Source: Neopestalotiopsis rosae | Taxonomy: Eukaryota; Ascomycota; Sordariomycetes; Amphisphaeriales; Sporocadaceae | DNA length: 64,000 bases | NCBI GenBank assembly: GCA_023078685.1 | Contig: JALGAS010000002.1 | Coordinates: 3,224,001 to 3,288,000, forward strand | Direction: 5' to 3' | In this document: positions 24,594 through 34,074 of the stretch, piece by piece | Position numbering within the stretch: position 1 is the stretch's first letter | How the letters are laid out: the number at the start of each line of letters is the position of its first letter | Notes under the pieces: generated by a model | What the model saw: the letters and a program-made list of their open reading frames with translations, nothing else | The model's database searches: none | Told to the model about the DNA's origin: nothing | Program-made: the position numbers and the translations under genes

Positions 24594-25725
24594 GGCTGCG
24601 GCTAATTAGCTCAAAGCTTCGCATCAAAGATCAAGTAAGGCTGGTTCTTAGTAGCACCAGCACCGCAAGGTCGTGCGTGGCATTGCCATCTTATTTATGA
24701 GAACCTTGATCACCGCCACCTGAACAGCTCCCTCATGGTCACAATGGAACTTCATCTCCTGACAATCTAGCCCTTGAATGCTTGGCTGCATGTCGCGAGG
24801 GGTATTTAAAATAGCAATATCGGCTTGTCTATCTATCAATGATTGAGTCGCACAGCCTCAAGACTGCATTTACCATAATGGGAGTTCCGCTGTGCCATTT
24901 GGGTCGTGGTGATGGATAAAATCAAGCAACGACTCGCATGATCTCTTTTGCTGCAGCTCGTATGTGCTTGTCAAGATGAGGAGCATACTTGAACAGCAGA
25001 TGGCTAAATACTAGGGACCAACCATAAAGAAGAAGGTTATTATGGTACCGTGGTAGTCTGAAGTCACTTATGCAAGCTATTTCGGACAAGTCAAACGACA
25101 ATATCAAGCAGTCCCGGCTAAGACGGAACTCGTGTGTACCTGATGCCAACAATCCTCTGATAGGTGGTATTGACCAGGGTATATTGTAACCCACCCACAC
25201 TTCTCTTGGCCGCTAGCCAGGTGTCGACTATGATTTTGATATAGACGAATCATCTTCGATCTTCACTGCAATTTTAGCGTAGACGACGCCTTCAAGATTG
25301 TGAGTCCTTGCAAGCCCAAACATGCGAGGCACAAGATCTATGGCCCGCTTAACGTTTCAGGTGCGAAAACGGTTCTCATTCCTTCTGTCTACTTGAGCGC
25401 GGGCCAAAATCATTGATGAATGGAGTTTCGCAATGATAGTCGGATAAACCAGATTGACTTATGGGCGTTCACCGGGCAGCATCTCTTCTAGAAGCAGCTC
25501 ATGAATGAATTGGGGCATTGAGAGGTGCTACTACGCGCTAAATGTACATCCCCAGACCCTGTCCAAGTCTGCGGGGCCAATCCAGAATTGGGGGTAAGCA
25601 GGTATCGATAAGCGCGATAAGATTAAAATTTTGGGAATTCCATCAATTGTTTCGCATGTTCCCAGGCCAGGCAATTCCGTCCCTCTCTTCTCACCAACAA
25701 CGTATATTTCCAACCAGAATTCGCC
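24594..25725. other. Divergent spacer between GMC and SDA1 genes
   Basis: About 1.1 kb containing both promoters. A minus-strand open frame at 24922-25200 has protein-like composition near its end (see findings), but there is no upstream exon or family match, so it is not called as a gene. The last 100 bases before 25726 are the likely SDA1 leader. Confidence 0.5.
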
Positions 25726-27930
25726 ATGGGTAAGAGGAAAGTCGCAGCGCTCGAAAAGGTCGAGGCCGATTTGGCTGGCCTCCAGTACAAAATCAGACGC
25801 GACCCTCTGGCCTATGAGAAAGAATTCTTGGACCACTTTCGGCAATATGGTTCGTCGCTGGACCAGTTCATGGCCGCACCCCTCAGCAGCGATTCTGGCG
25901 CCCTCATCTCCTTCCGAGAACAGATTGACCTGACTGCCCACGTCGCCGACCTGTACCCAGAGCACACGGCCAATTTCGCCGACGAGCTGAAGGAAATCAT
26001 CACGAAACACCATGCCATCCTGGAGCCCGAGCTTCGCGAAAAGGTTGTGAGCTCTCTTGTGCTCCTGAGGAGGAAAGAAGTCGTTGACTCGAGCTACCTC
26101 TTGACCACACTCTTCCCCATCCTGACAACGACGCCGAGTAAGAGTCTGCGCTCCCTCTTGTTCACCAAGATCGTCAGCGACTTGCGGTCCTCCAACACAA
26201 AAACGGTCAACCACAAATTGAACCGTACGATGCAAACGGTCCTCTACAACCTCGTTACCTCCGATCCATCTTCGCCCAAGGCCCTATGGGCAGTAAAGCT
26301 CACCAGAGAGATGTGGAAACGACAGCTATGGACAGATGCCAAGCCAGTCGATGTCATGCGACAGGCCTGTCTTGCAGACAATGAAAAGGTCGTGGTTGGA
26401 GCCGTCCGCTTCTTCCTCGGCGGTGACAAGGAGCGTGAAGAGATGGAAGACGACGAGAGCGAGGATGAGAACATTGACATTAGAAAGGTCAAGCATCAGA
26501 TCGGAATCAACAAGAAGACGAAGAAGAAGGCCAAGGCTCTGGAAAAGGCCGTCGACAAGGTGAAGCGACAGGAGCGTAAGAAGAATGCGCCGCATCCTTT
26601 GAACTTCTCGGCACTCCACTTGCTTCACGACCCCCAAGGGTTCGCAGAAATCCTGTTCCAGAAGCATCTGCAGGGCTCCAAATCCAAGTTATCACTTGAC
26701 ACAAAGCTGCTTGTCCTGCAGCTGGTGACGCGTCTCGTTGGTCTTCACAAGCTCACGGTGATCGAGCTCTACTCTTGGTTCATCAAGTACCTCACACCAA
26801 AGCAACAATCAGCAACGTCGTTTCTTGCCTCGTTGGCACAGGCTACCCACGACCATATCCCACCAGATGTTCTAGAGCCTCTCATTGAAAAGATCGCCAA
26901 CGAATTTGTTTCGGAAGCTGCCGCCGCAGAAGTATGTGCGGCTGGTATCAACTCCATCCGAGAAATTTGTGCGAGACAACCTTTGGCAATGGGAGACTCC
27001 CTCCTGCAGGACTTGGTGCAGTACCGAAAATCCAAGGACAAGGGTGTTTCCATGGCTGCCAGAGGTCTGCTGTCATTGTACCGTGAAAAGGGTGCTGAAC
27101 TTCTCGCAAAGAAGGACAGAGGCAAGGATGCAACAATGGGACTGAAGAGCGGTGACCAAAAGCAACGCAAGTTTGGTGAAGAGGCAGTCGGTGAGATTGA
27201 AGGTCTGGAACTGCTAGAAAAATGGAAGGAAGAGGAGAGAAAGAGAAAGCGGGCCGAAAAGGGCTTGCCCGAGGATGCAGATGGTGACGAGAACGAGGAA
27301 GAAGAGGAGGAGGATGAATGGGAGGTTGCTTCAGAGGACAGCGACAGCTCTGGCGAGTGGATTCGTGTCAGCGATTCTGAGGACGAGGATGAGCCGATAC
27401 CCAAGAAGCAAAAGAAGGGGGATGAAGATGACGAAGTCGATGAGGACGCCGAAGAAGAGATTAAGACGCTTTCCAAGCTCGCTACGACTTCGATTCTCAC
27501 ACCTGCCGATCTCGCCAAGCTTCGCGAATTGCGCATGGAGGCCAACATCGACCAGGCCATGGGTAACCGCAAGCGCAAGCAGCAGGAAGCTCAACAACGG
27601 CACATTGATGAAGGCCTCACTGCTGAGCAGATCGAGGCACCCGCCAAACTCCGAAAGACCACCAAGGAGGAACGTGTAGCCATGGCCAAGGAGGGCAAGC
27701 CCGATCGCGAGGAGCACAAGTCTACACATGCTATCCGCAAGTCCAAGAAGGAGGCCGAGGGCAAGTCGACGACCAACAAGGACAAGGCTCGCAAGAAGAA
27801 CTTCCTCATGACCTTGAGCAAGGCCAAGAACAAGAACCGTCGCAGCTTGACACAAACGAAGAATATTCTCAAGGCCCATATTGAGCGCAGCAAGTCTGGC
27901 GGTAGGAGACGTAATGGTGTTAGCAAATAG
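25726..27930 (+). CDS. SDA1: SDA1, 60S ribosome biogenesis/export factor
   Basis: Homologue of yeast Sda1, an essential nuclear protein of pre-60S particles needed for their maturation and export and linked to G1 actin events. A single exon encodes 734 residues. The N-terminal half (about 1-420) is helical repeat-like, with the family segments LQYKIRRDPLAY, FREQIDLTAHVADLYP and NRTMQTVLYNLV. A Lys-rich stretch (about 263-290) and HPLNFSALHLLHDPQGFAE follow. A very acidic Glu/Asp region (about 520-585) precedes the conserved C-terminal SDA1 domain, including LTPADLAKLRELR-like sequence, STHAIRKSKKEAEGKSTTNK and a basic tail (GGRRRNG). These basic clusters probably serve as nuclear localisation and RNA contact. 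The start follows GCC at -3 to -1 and fits the family N terminus MGKRK. Length matches other fungal SDA1 proteins. Confidence 0.95.
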   Translation: MGKRKVAALEKVEADLAGLQYKIRRDPLAYEKEFLDHFRQYGSSLDQFMAAPLSSDSGALISFREQIDLTAHVADLYPEHTANFADELKEIITKHHAILEPELREKVVSSLVLLRRKEVVDSSYLLTTLFPILTTTPSKSLRSLLFTKIVSDLRSSNTKTVNHKLNRTMQTVLYNLVTSDPSSPKALWAVKLTREMWKRQLWTDAKPVDVMRQACLADNEKVVVGAVRFFLGGDKEREEMEDDESEDENIDIRKVKHQIGINKKTKKKAKALEKAVDKVKRQERKKNAPHPLNFSALHLLHDPQGFAEILFQKHLQGSKSKLSLDTKLLVLQLVTRLVGLHKLTVIELYSWFIKYLTPKQQSATSFLASLAQATHDHIPPDVLEPLIEKIANEFVSEAAAAEVCAAGINSIREICARQPLAMGDSLLQDLVQYRKSKDKGVSMAARGLLSLYREKGAELLAKKDRGKDATMGLKSGDQKQRKFGEEAVGEIEGLELLEKWKEEERKRKRAEKGLPEDADGDENEEEEEEDEWEVASEDSDSSGEWIRVSDSEDEDEPIPKKQKKGDEDDEVDEDAEEEIKTLSKLATTSILTPADLAKLRELRMEANIDQAMGNRKRKQQEAQQRHIDEGLTAEQIEAPAKLRKTTKEERVAMAKEGKPDREEHKSTHAIRKSKKEAEGKSTTNKDKARKKNFLMTLSKAKNKNRRSLTQTKNILKAHIERSKSGGRRRNGVSK

Positions 27931-28226
27931 AGACCTCCTGGGTTGAAATGAACACTGTTGTATTAAGTGGTTCTCCATGATACCCCAGGCATTGACTTGG
28001 TAGCCACATCGCTTTGGACAAACATCAATAATAATACCCTATGATGAGCAACAAGTCTTGAATCATTCATTGAACCCCCTGGGTGCAGGCTCGTCGCGCC
28101 TCACCGCTAGACTAGATCGTGACAGCAGGCGAGCTTAATGCTGACTGCCCCGCGATGCGGCCGACCCTTCATACAATTTGCTGCCCTGCTCAGCTTCACG
28201 GTGCCTCCTTTGGAACTGCCACCTGC

Positions 28227-28773
28227 TCAATAGTAGTGCACCTCGGTCGTGTTCATCTTGTCCTCACGCTCCAGCTGCGGCAGGAGCTCCTTAATGCGCC
28301 GTACCATGGCCTTGCCGTACGCGGGACCCAGCGGCGGCGCGGGCTTGGTGAGATCGGGCCGCAGCCACGGCACCGCCCGAGCGCCAGAGCCTTCCTGCTG
28401 CTTGGCCGCCTGTATCATGGTATCGACGGCAGCGTCGTCGTACCCGCCCCCGAGAATCACGGCCGCCACGCGCTGGGAGTAGTTCTTGCTGCCCAGCTCC
28501 GAGTCGGCGGACACCTGCTGCTCGCCCTTGAGGATTGCTGGTATCTGAACGACGCCCGACTCGGGTGTCATGACAAAATGGATCACTGTTCAATATGCGC
28601 AGCGGATAATGGCATACGATCAGCTTTCTGGTCCCTTGGCATTACAGGTGGAATGAGACGTTGATGGAGAGGGATGACGGGTCCAACATACCTTCATACT
28701 CTGGCTTGAGTTCTGCAATCACGCCAGTGCCGATGGCCTCGGTTTTGCCGCATAAAATAACTGGTACACCCAT
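28227..28773 (-). CDS. Small conserved fungal protein of unknown function, Rossmann-like N terminus
   Basis: Two exons (28773-28692 and 28585-28227) joined by a 106-nt phase-1 intron encode 146 residues. I do not recognise a named family. The N terminus MGVPVILCGKTEAIG reads as a beta strand, glycine turn and helix, and the following EYEVIHFVMTPESG as a second strand. VAAVILGGGYDDAAVDTMI near the middle repeats the strand-loop-helix pattern, so a small Rossmann-like fold is plausible. PWLRPDLTKPAPPLGPAYGKAMV and the acidic KELLPQLEREDK helix follow, and the protein ends in VHYY. There is no signal peptide, membrane segment or obvious catalytic motif. The gene converges with SDA1 (about 300 bases between stops). 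I have an impression of similar short proteins in other ascomycetes, but cannot verify it here. Confidence 0.75.
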
Positions 28774-30216
28774 TTTTATATCAAAAAGTTAACTGTCGTA
28801 GATAAAGCAAAGTACAGTAGCTGATCTTGATATGAAAAGTAGAGACGGTTGAGGGCGTGAGTGAAATGCGGCGCAGATGGAAATAGGTGGGGAAACCGAC
28901 CAACCAACATAATGCAAGAGCAAGGTTTCCACTTGCACCCGGACCCGAGGACATGGATGGCCCAATATTTATAGCTGAACCAACATTTCGACTTGCACCT
29001 GTCTAGTCGTACGTTCGGTCAGTCGCACGGTTCAATGCTCATGTTTTTGTGTTTGCTTGGTTTCCTGTACGATGCAGCCCCCTTAGATAAGCGAAGCGCC
29101 CTGCGATTTCCAATTTTATTACGAAATAACTTGGAGAGTCCAAAAGAATGGTGCTGACTGCCCGATCAAAGATCCACGTGTCTTTGAGATGTAGACATGA
29201 AGGCTTACGCGGGTCTGAGAAGGATCCACGTGCATGCGGCCACTGGCTCTCTGCGATTTGTGACTAGGTGGTGCATAGGTGAGAAACACTGTACCGATTG
29301 AGGCGTTCAGTACCAATATGAGAGATCTGGGCAAGGTTTGAGTTACTAAAATAAGATGTTTCAAGTATTTGCAAATCAGAATGATTACTCATCAATCGTC
29401 TTGAGTGAACACTTCTTGGAGGCATCGTGAGACCCATAGTCTTTGATCGCCATCACCTGAAAAGTTGCTGGTAAACGTATAGATGTTCCGTTCGTAAGAA
29501 CAATCCAATGTGTCTGTATTTAGTTGATATATCAATGGCAAAAATAAGGAACCAAGCTCATAAGGGAAAAAAAAAAAAACGAAGGACAGGTTTAGGGGAA
29601 CTGGGAAACACGAGCCCCTACACGAGCCCCGTACCTGCCAGGAGACGGACGGACCTCTACCATGCTTATACTTCTGGTTATAAAGTTCGCGCCCTTACCA
29701 CTAGACTATCACTCTTTCGCAGTCTGTGATTCCTTCTGTGTCTTCGTTGAGAGATTGCTGTCTTTTGCAAACTATCTGGCCTCTGTGCCGTCTAAACAAT
29801 GGAAATTCCTCCTGGTGCGCGGTGGCTGCAAACGCTTTTGCATGGCTTCTGTGGTGTGGCGTCGCCCGACACACAGCCATACGGTATATCATTTTGCATT
29901 TGCAAGGACAAAAATCAAACGGGACGATGCGATACTACTCCCGCATTTCGAGGAAGTGACAATGCCCCATCCGTCGACCTGGCTACTACGGATTCAACAT
30001 GTTTATGAACACATATGATTTCACCCTCATCAATGGATTGGCGGCCCAATGTTTGTCACTCGCATACTAATGAAATCGCTGCCCTGTCAGAGGAATGGTC
30101 ACATTTTGTGAGCCCAGAGTAAGAGTAGTCTTTCAAGTGATACCAATCGGACACAATTCTTCTGTTGAGTATTACCAAAGTCTCATAACAGAGGCCATAC
30201 TGCCAATAGAAGATAG
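28774..30216. other. Spacer with tRNA-like element
   Basis: About 1.4 kb with no supported coding gene. Its main feature is a minus-strand tRNA-like segment at roughly 29630-29715 followed by a 13-base T run on the same strand (29567-29579). The rest is AT-richer and holds only short frames. Confidence 0.5.
29567..29715 (-). other. tRNA-like remnant or Pol III unit
   Basis: On the minus strand TAGTCTAGTGG (29708-29698) matches the eukaryotic Pol III A box TRGYNNANNNG and sits in a D-arm-like context (GTCT/GGGC). Next comes a segment that can form a five-pair anticodon-like stem (ACTTT/GAAGT, one G-T pair) around a seven-base loop. No good B box or T arm follows, so this is not an intact tRNA. 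A run of 13 T residues (29579-29567) could terminate Pol III. It may be a decayed tRNA, a SINE fragment or a small Pol III RNA. Confidence 0.3.
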
Positions 30217-30633
30217 CTACTGTCCACTCCTGTTTACATAAACCTTGCGATCCCATGGCGTTCCGCGTACCTTTTCTCTGATCGAGGGCGTTGACAGTTG
30301 TGGTGTTTGCATTGTGTTGTGACTTGCATCCCCTACACTAGCATTCGAGTTCTTCTTGGTATGCGATGTATGGCTGTTGACACTGCTCGCCTGCTTTGAC
30401 GATGATGGTGCTCGTGTCGTGCCTCCTTGACCCCACGTCGCATCGTCGCGCAATGTGGTCAAGCCGCCCATTCGCGCATAGAGCCACTTGGTGACGCCCT
30501 TTGAGGGATAGATGCCAAAGCGGGATCGGGTACGCTCCACGATCTGCGATGAGTTGAGGTTTGGTGCTCGCGACAGTAGTGTCTTGATGAAGTCGATCTG
30601 CTGGTGCTCAGCGGTAGTGTATGAAGTCTCCAT
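30217..30633 (-). CDS. Hypothetical protein with helical, HTH-like N-terminal half
   Basis: A 138-residue single-exon frame starting METSYTTAEHQQID. The first 60 residues look like a compact helical domain (QQIDFIKTLLSRAPNLNSS, then QIVERTRSRFGIYPSKG and VTKWLYARMGG), reminiscent of a helix-turn-helix. The remainder is Ser/Thr/Asn-rich and likely disordered, ending basic (REKVRGTPWDRKVYVNRSGQ). The frame extends upstream to 30777, but the added residues look like leader sequence. I recognise no family. Its neighbour at 31114-31371 is also a small basic orphan on the same strand, so both may be lineage-specific genes or transposon-related remnants. Existence as a real gene is uncertain. Confidence 0.45.
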   Translation of the reverse strand: METSYTTAEHQQIDFIKTLLSRAPNLNSSQIVERTRSRFGIYPSKGVTKWLYARMGGLTTLRDDATWGQGGTTRAPSSSKQASSVNSHTSHTKKNSNASVGDASHNTMQTPQLSTPSIREKVRGTPWDRKVYVNRSGQ

Positions 30634-31113
30634 GGTTGCTTGCTGTGCGCTCTTGTGGTGGGTGCATGGAGACCCTGTCAAAGTGCTAGTCTGCAGTGTA
30701 TAGGCGACAAATACAGGGATATTTGATCGCCGCAGGACTGGGAATTCGAAAGTCTTGATTGAGCTAATTACTGTCACTTTGAAAGAGGAGATTTTTAAGC
30801 TCCACTGTTGACTACGAAAAAGGAAAGGACCGGTGATTCATGGGTGCAGCCAATCGAATCACCCTTTATGCAAAATGCTTGAATGTTGCGTGATATTTGG
30901 TCGAACAAAGATTCGGCAAAAGAAATGGCTAGCGGTCTTTATTCACCACGTCTTTGATGAGTATTCTAGCATTTTTAAAAGCGTGATAGTGGTGATCCGG
31001 TGCATCTCTTCACAGGAATGCATCATCTACAAGTCTATCCTTCTTATTGACTATTCGCTATGGAATCATAGTTGCTGAAGTGATTGTCTCACTGCCTGTT
31101 CTTGAACGTCGTT
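30634..31113. other. AT-rich spacer between two orphan genes
   Basis: Nothing recognisable. The sequence is AT-rich with short open frames only, and would contain the promoter of the gene ending at 30217 and the 3' region of the CxxC gene. Confidence 0.5.
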
Positions 31114-31371
31114 CTAGTTGCATCTAAGTTTTGGTAACCAAAACCTCCACTTGCTTCTAGACTTGGAAACCGTCCTAAGGGCAACAGCTTTGGACACTTG
31201 TTGAGCTTTTATCTTGGTATGCTTTGTTCTTGCCTGTTTCGATTTGTGATCCTGCTCACGGCAAACCACGCAACTTTTGTGTACTTTGCGTTGTCGGTCA
31301 ACGAACTGCCATAGCTGTAGCTTACGCCTACACGTATTGCATGTCCTCACATTTTCGTCCTTGAGAAGCAT
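31114..31371 (-). CDS. Small basic protein with paired CxxC zinc-binding motif
   Basis: An 85-residue single-exon frame starting MLLKDENVRTC. It carries CNTC (residues 11-14) and CVVC (34-37) separated by 19 residues, with a basic and aromatic spacer (RKLQLWQFVDRQRKVHKS). This spacing suits a single four-cysteine zinc ribbon. The C-terminal half is strongly basic (KSKQARTKHTKIKAQQ and SKSRSKWRFWLPKLRCN), as in a nucleic-acid-binding or nuclear protein. Small ascomycete proteins with CxxC-(about 20)-CxxC domains are known to me as a scattered group of unknown role; membership is inferred from the pattern. The frame sits in AT-rich DNA beside another orphan gene, which fits an accessory or mobile-element context. 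The paired motif is the main argument that it is real. Confidence 0.45.
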   Translation of the reverse strand: MLLKDENVRTCNTCRRKLQLWQFVDRQRKVHKSCVVCREQDHKSKQARTKHTKIKAQQVSKAVALRTVSKSRSKWRFWLPKLRCN

Positions 31372-32125
31372 GACTACAGTGATGTTGACTTTATGATTTT
31401 CTTGTGGCTAGCAAAAAGCGAGAGAAATACTGTCGAGATGATTATTTTTGCGAAACTATAATTAAATACGCTTGATTTTCTCGAAGACTCTTCCTCACAT
31501 ACATTTGAGCAAAGGAATTCAGGATTAACGATCATTATAACTTGATAAATACAAGTGAGAAGACGGGCGCATTATCTTTGTGTGTCAATGACACCTGACA
31601 ATGCGAGTTTGTTTGAAGGACAAGCAAGCATAAGACTGTCAATGGCTATTGTCACTCATATCCCTAACATATTGACTCTGAACATGAATAAAAATATCAA
31701 GCGCACCTCATTTGTGAAAGTGAATAAGAGAAGAAGGCAAGAAGAGCTATGCGGCAGTATTTCTGGCGTGCCTGCCCAACGAGGGCGGTGAATAGTGTAT
31801 ACTATTGCACTGGAGTGGGGCGCCGCCGGATAGACCAATGAGATTATTAGACTAGCGCGTTGTTATAGTGATTATAGTCACTTCCCATCGCCGTTTGCCA
31901 TTTGGCAACTGTGCAATTATGACCTGACGCAGAGAGCCGCCAGCTGCAGCCTCTAATCATTAGCTGCTGTTTCCTCTCTATAAATACTGCCTGTTTGTCG
32001 TCGCCTGCCAAGACTTCTTTCACCTTCAACCCAACCCCGACTTCTTTCCTTTGCCTTGAGCCACAAGTCAAAGCATCATTCCATCATCCTTGATCACTCA
32101 CTCTTGTCCATTAATCACTATCATC
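31372..32125. other. Promoter spacer of the intradiol dioxygenase gene
   Basis: AT-rich sequence without a supported gene. It ends in a typical fungal core promoter: TATAAATA at 31979-31986, then a CT-rich stretch with CTTTCACCTTCAACCC-type leader sequence, and the start codon at 32126. Confidence 0.6.
31979..31986 (+). promoter_or_regulatory. TATA box of the intradiol dioxygenase gene
   Basis: TATAAATA lies 147 bases before the start codon and is followed by CT-rich leader sequence, the usual arrangement for a strongly expressed fungal gene. Assignment rests on position and consensus only. Confidence 0.6.
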
Positions 32126-33628
32126 ATGCTCGGCGTTCGCAACATCGTCGCCTTCCTGGCCGTCGCCCTTCTCTGGGCAGGCGTCGGCGTCTTTGCTCAT
32201 CCCGGCGACGACGTCGAGCTTGTCAACCGTGAGGCCATGGTTCACAAGGCCACTCTCATGACTGCACACGACGCCATCTCTCGTTGCGACGAGTCTCCTG
32301 TCGCTCTGCTTGTCAAGGAGCATGCCTCCCGTCGCCGCTTTGGTCTCGCCGATGCTCTCCAGTACAAGGGCCTCCTCGGTCACATCGATGGTAAGCCAAA
32401 AGACTTGGACGGAAAACGTATCTAGTGAATGCTCCGTTACTGACTGATGTGAAACTTGCAGACAACCTCGATAAGCGCGACTCTGATGATCTGAAGAAGT
32501 GGGAGGCTCTTTCTCACGATGAGACCTCCAAGAGCTGGACTCCAGCCACCCCCGGTTCTGTCATTTTCGGCAGCAACGCTACAACTGCTCTGACTCCCGA
32601 GTCCATCTTGGGCCCTTACTTTGTCTCTGGCGAGCTCTTTCGAAAGGACATCACAGAGGGACAGGACGGTGTCCCTCTGCACCTGGATCTCCAGTTTGTG
32701 AACCAGGACACATACGAGCCCATTCCTGACATGCTCGTTGACATTTGGTATGTATGCTATTATTATGGTTTTACGGTCCTTCTAAACGTTCTTTCCTTAT
32801 GATTCGTCTCGATTTTCTCTCGCGTTTTCGTGTTTTATTATTACTTCATATTCTTATTTCATACTCTTATGCTATACTTTTCCTTTCTCCTTTTCTCCTT
32901 ATAGTCTTTTTTGGTTTTTCAATTTCACGATTTTTCGGCTTCATATTTTCTCACGTCTCATTTGTATAATATTTCGTTTTCTTTTGTTTCTATATAATTA
33001 TCTTCCCTTATTTTTCCCCTGCCATGTCACAACTCCATGGTATCCGATAGGATTCTGTCCATCACAATCAACACCATGTATCTAACTCATGTCATCAAAT
33101 AGGCACTCCAACGCCACTGGCGTCTACTCAGGCATTGCACAAGCCGGCGGACAAGCCGGTCTGAACACCACCTTCCTGCGTGGCGTCGCCAAGACAGATG
33201 CTCAGGGCGTCGTTCAGTTCGACACCATCTACCCTGGTCACTATGGTGGCCGTTCCAACCACATCCACGTCTTGACCACCGAGGGTGCTCTGATGCTGCC
33301 CAATAAGACATACACCGGCGGCCACACCAACCATGTCGGCCAGCTCTATTTCAATCAGGACCTCAATGACGCCATTGAGAGCTTCGAGCCCTATCACAGC
33401 AACAAGCAGCAGTACACAAGCAACCAGGAGGACGGCTTCGCAAAGGATGCTGCATCGGCAAGATACGACCCATTCATGTCGTACCTGCGTCTGGGCCCTG
33501 GTCCTAGCGATGGTCTCATGGCCTACATTACCATCGGCATCAACCAGAATGCCGTCTATGACGCCCCGCCCGCTGCTCACTGGGGCAAGGATGGTGGCCA
33601 CGAATGCCATGACAATCACTGCGACTAA
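32126..33628 (+). CDS. Extracellular intradiol ring-cleavage dioxygenase-like protein
   Basis: Predicted secreted non-haem Fe(III) dioxygenase that opens catechol-type rings between the hydroxyls. Exons 32126-32390, 32462-32747 and 33103-33628 give 358 residues. Residues 1-24 are a signal peptide. A propeptide-like region ends at LDKR (about residue 94), a likely Kex2 site. The iron ligands are Y141 (GPYFVSGE), Y231 (YPGHYGGR), H237 and H239 (NHIHV). Residue W184 and the HSNATGVYSG loop cross the second splice junction and fit the family active-site region. Intron 1 is 71 nt, while intron 2 is 355 nt and very T-rich. The protein lacks the N-terminal helical dimer domain of cytosolic catechol 1,2-dioxygenases, as do other secreted fungal members. 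Likely substrates are plant or insect-derived phenolics; this is inferred. Confidence 0.92.
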
Positions 33629-34074
33629 GTAGTGAGAGTCTTCACAATAATGACAAACTCTTGATCAGAGTTTGTGATAAAATAGAGAGCTGGACACTAC
33701 TAGGAAGATGCAGACTTGCACTCAAGTCCAGCATAAGTAGCCTTGAGAGAATTCGCAGAGAATTCTCAGATATAGGCAGATGAATACATGAACACGCCCA
33801 ACCAAACTAGCTTCTCAAGTGACGAACATTCACATGCATGATCAACTGGAACAAAGGTATAAAAGAATCAAAAGTGACTGTCTATTCTTGTTCTCGCTAT
33901 TCTAACGTAACATTTGGAAACATCAATTATCATTCAAATTGGTGAACTCGTACAGGAGTATTCCTTTCACATGCTTCAAAGTACTTTGACTCGCTACTCA
34001 GTATAGACATTTGCTCGCTTCTTCGATCCAATTATTCAATATCACAACACCACAACATCCATGATCCTCCGAAC
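33629..34074. other. 3' spacer, convergent genes
   Basis: These 446 bases separate the stop codons of the dioxygenase and the acidic membrane protein. A short repeated GAGAATTC motif occurs at about 33748-33769. The sequence is AT-rich and presumably carries both 3' ends. No gene is seen. Confidence 0.55.

Noticed and set aside
26769..27578. Ser-rich minus-strand frame of 269 codons
   Set aside because: Antisense to the acidic region of SDA1; the Ser runs are the reverse complement of Glu/Asp codons.
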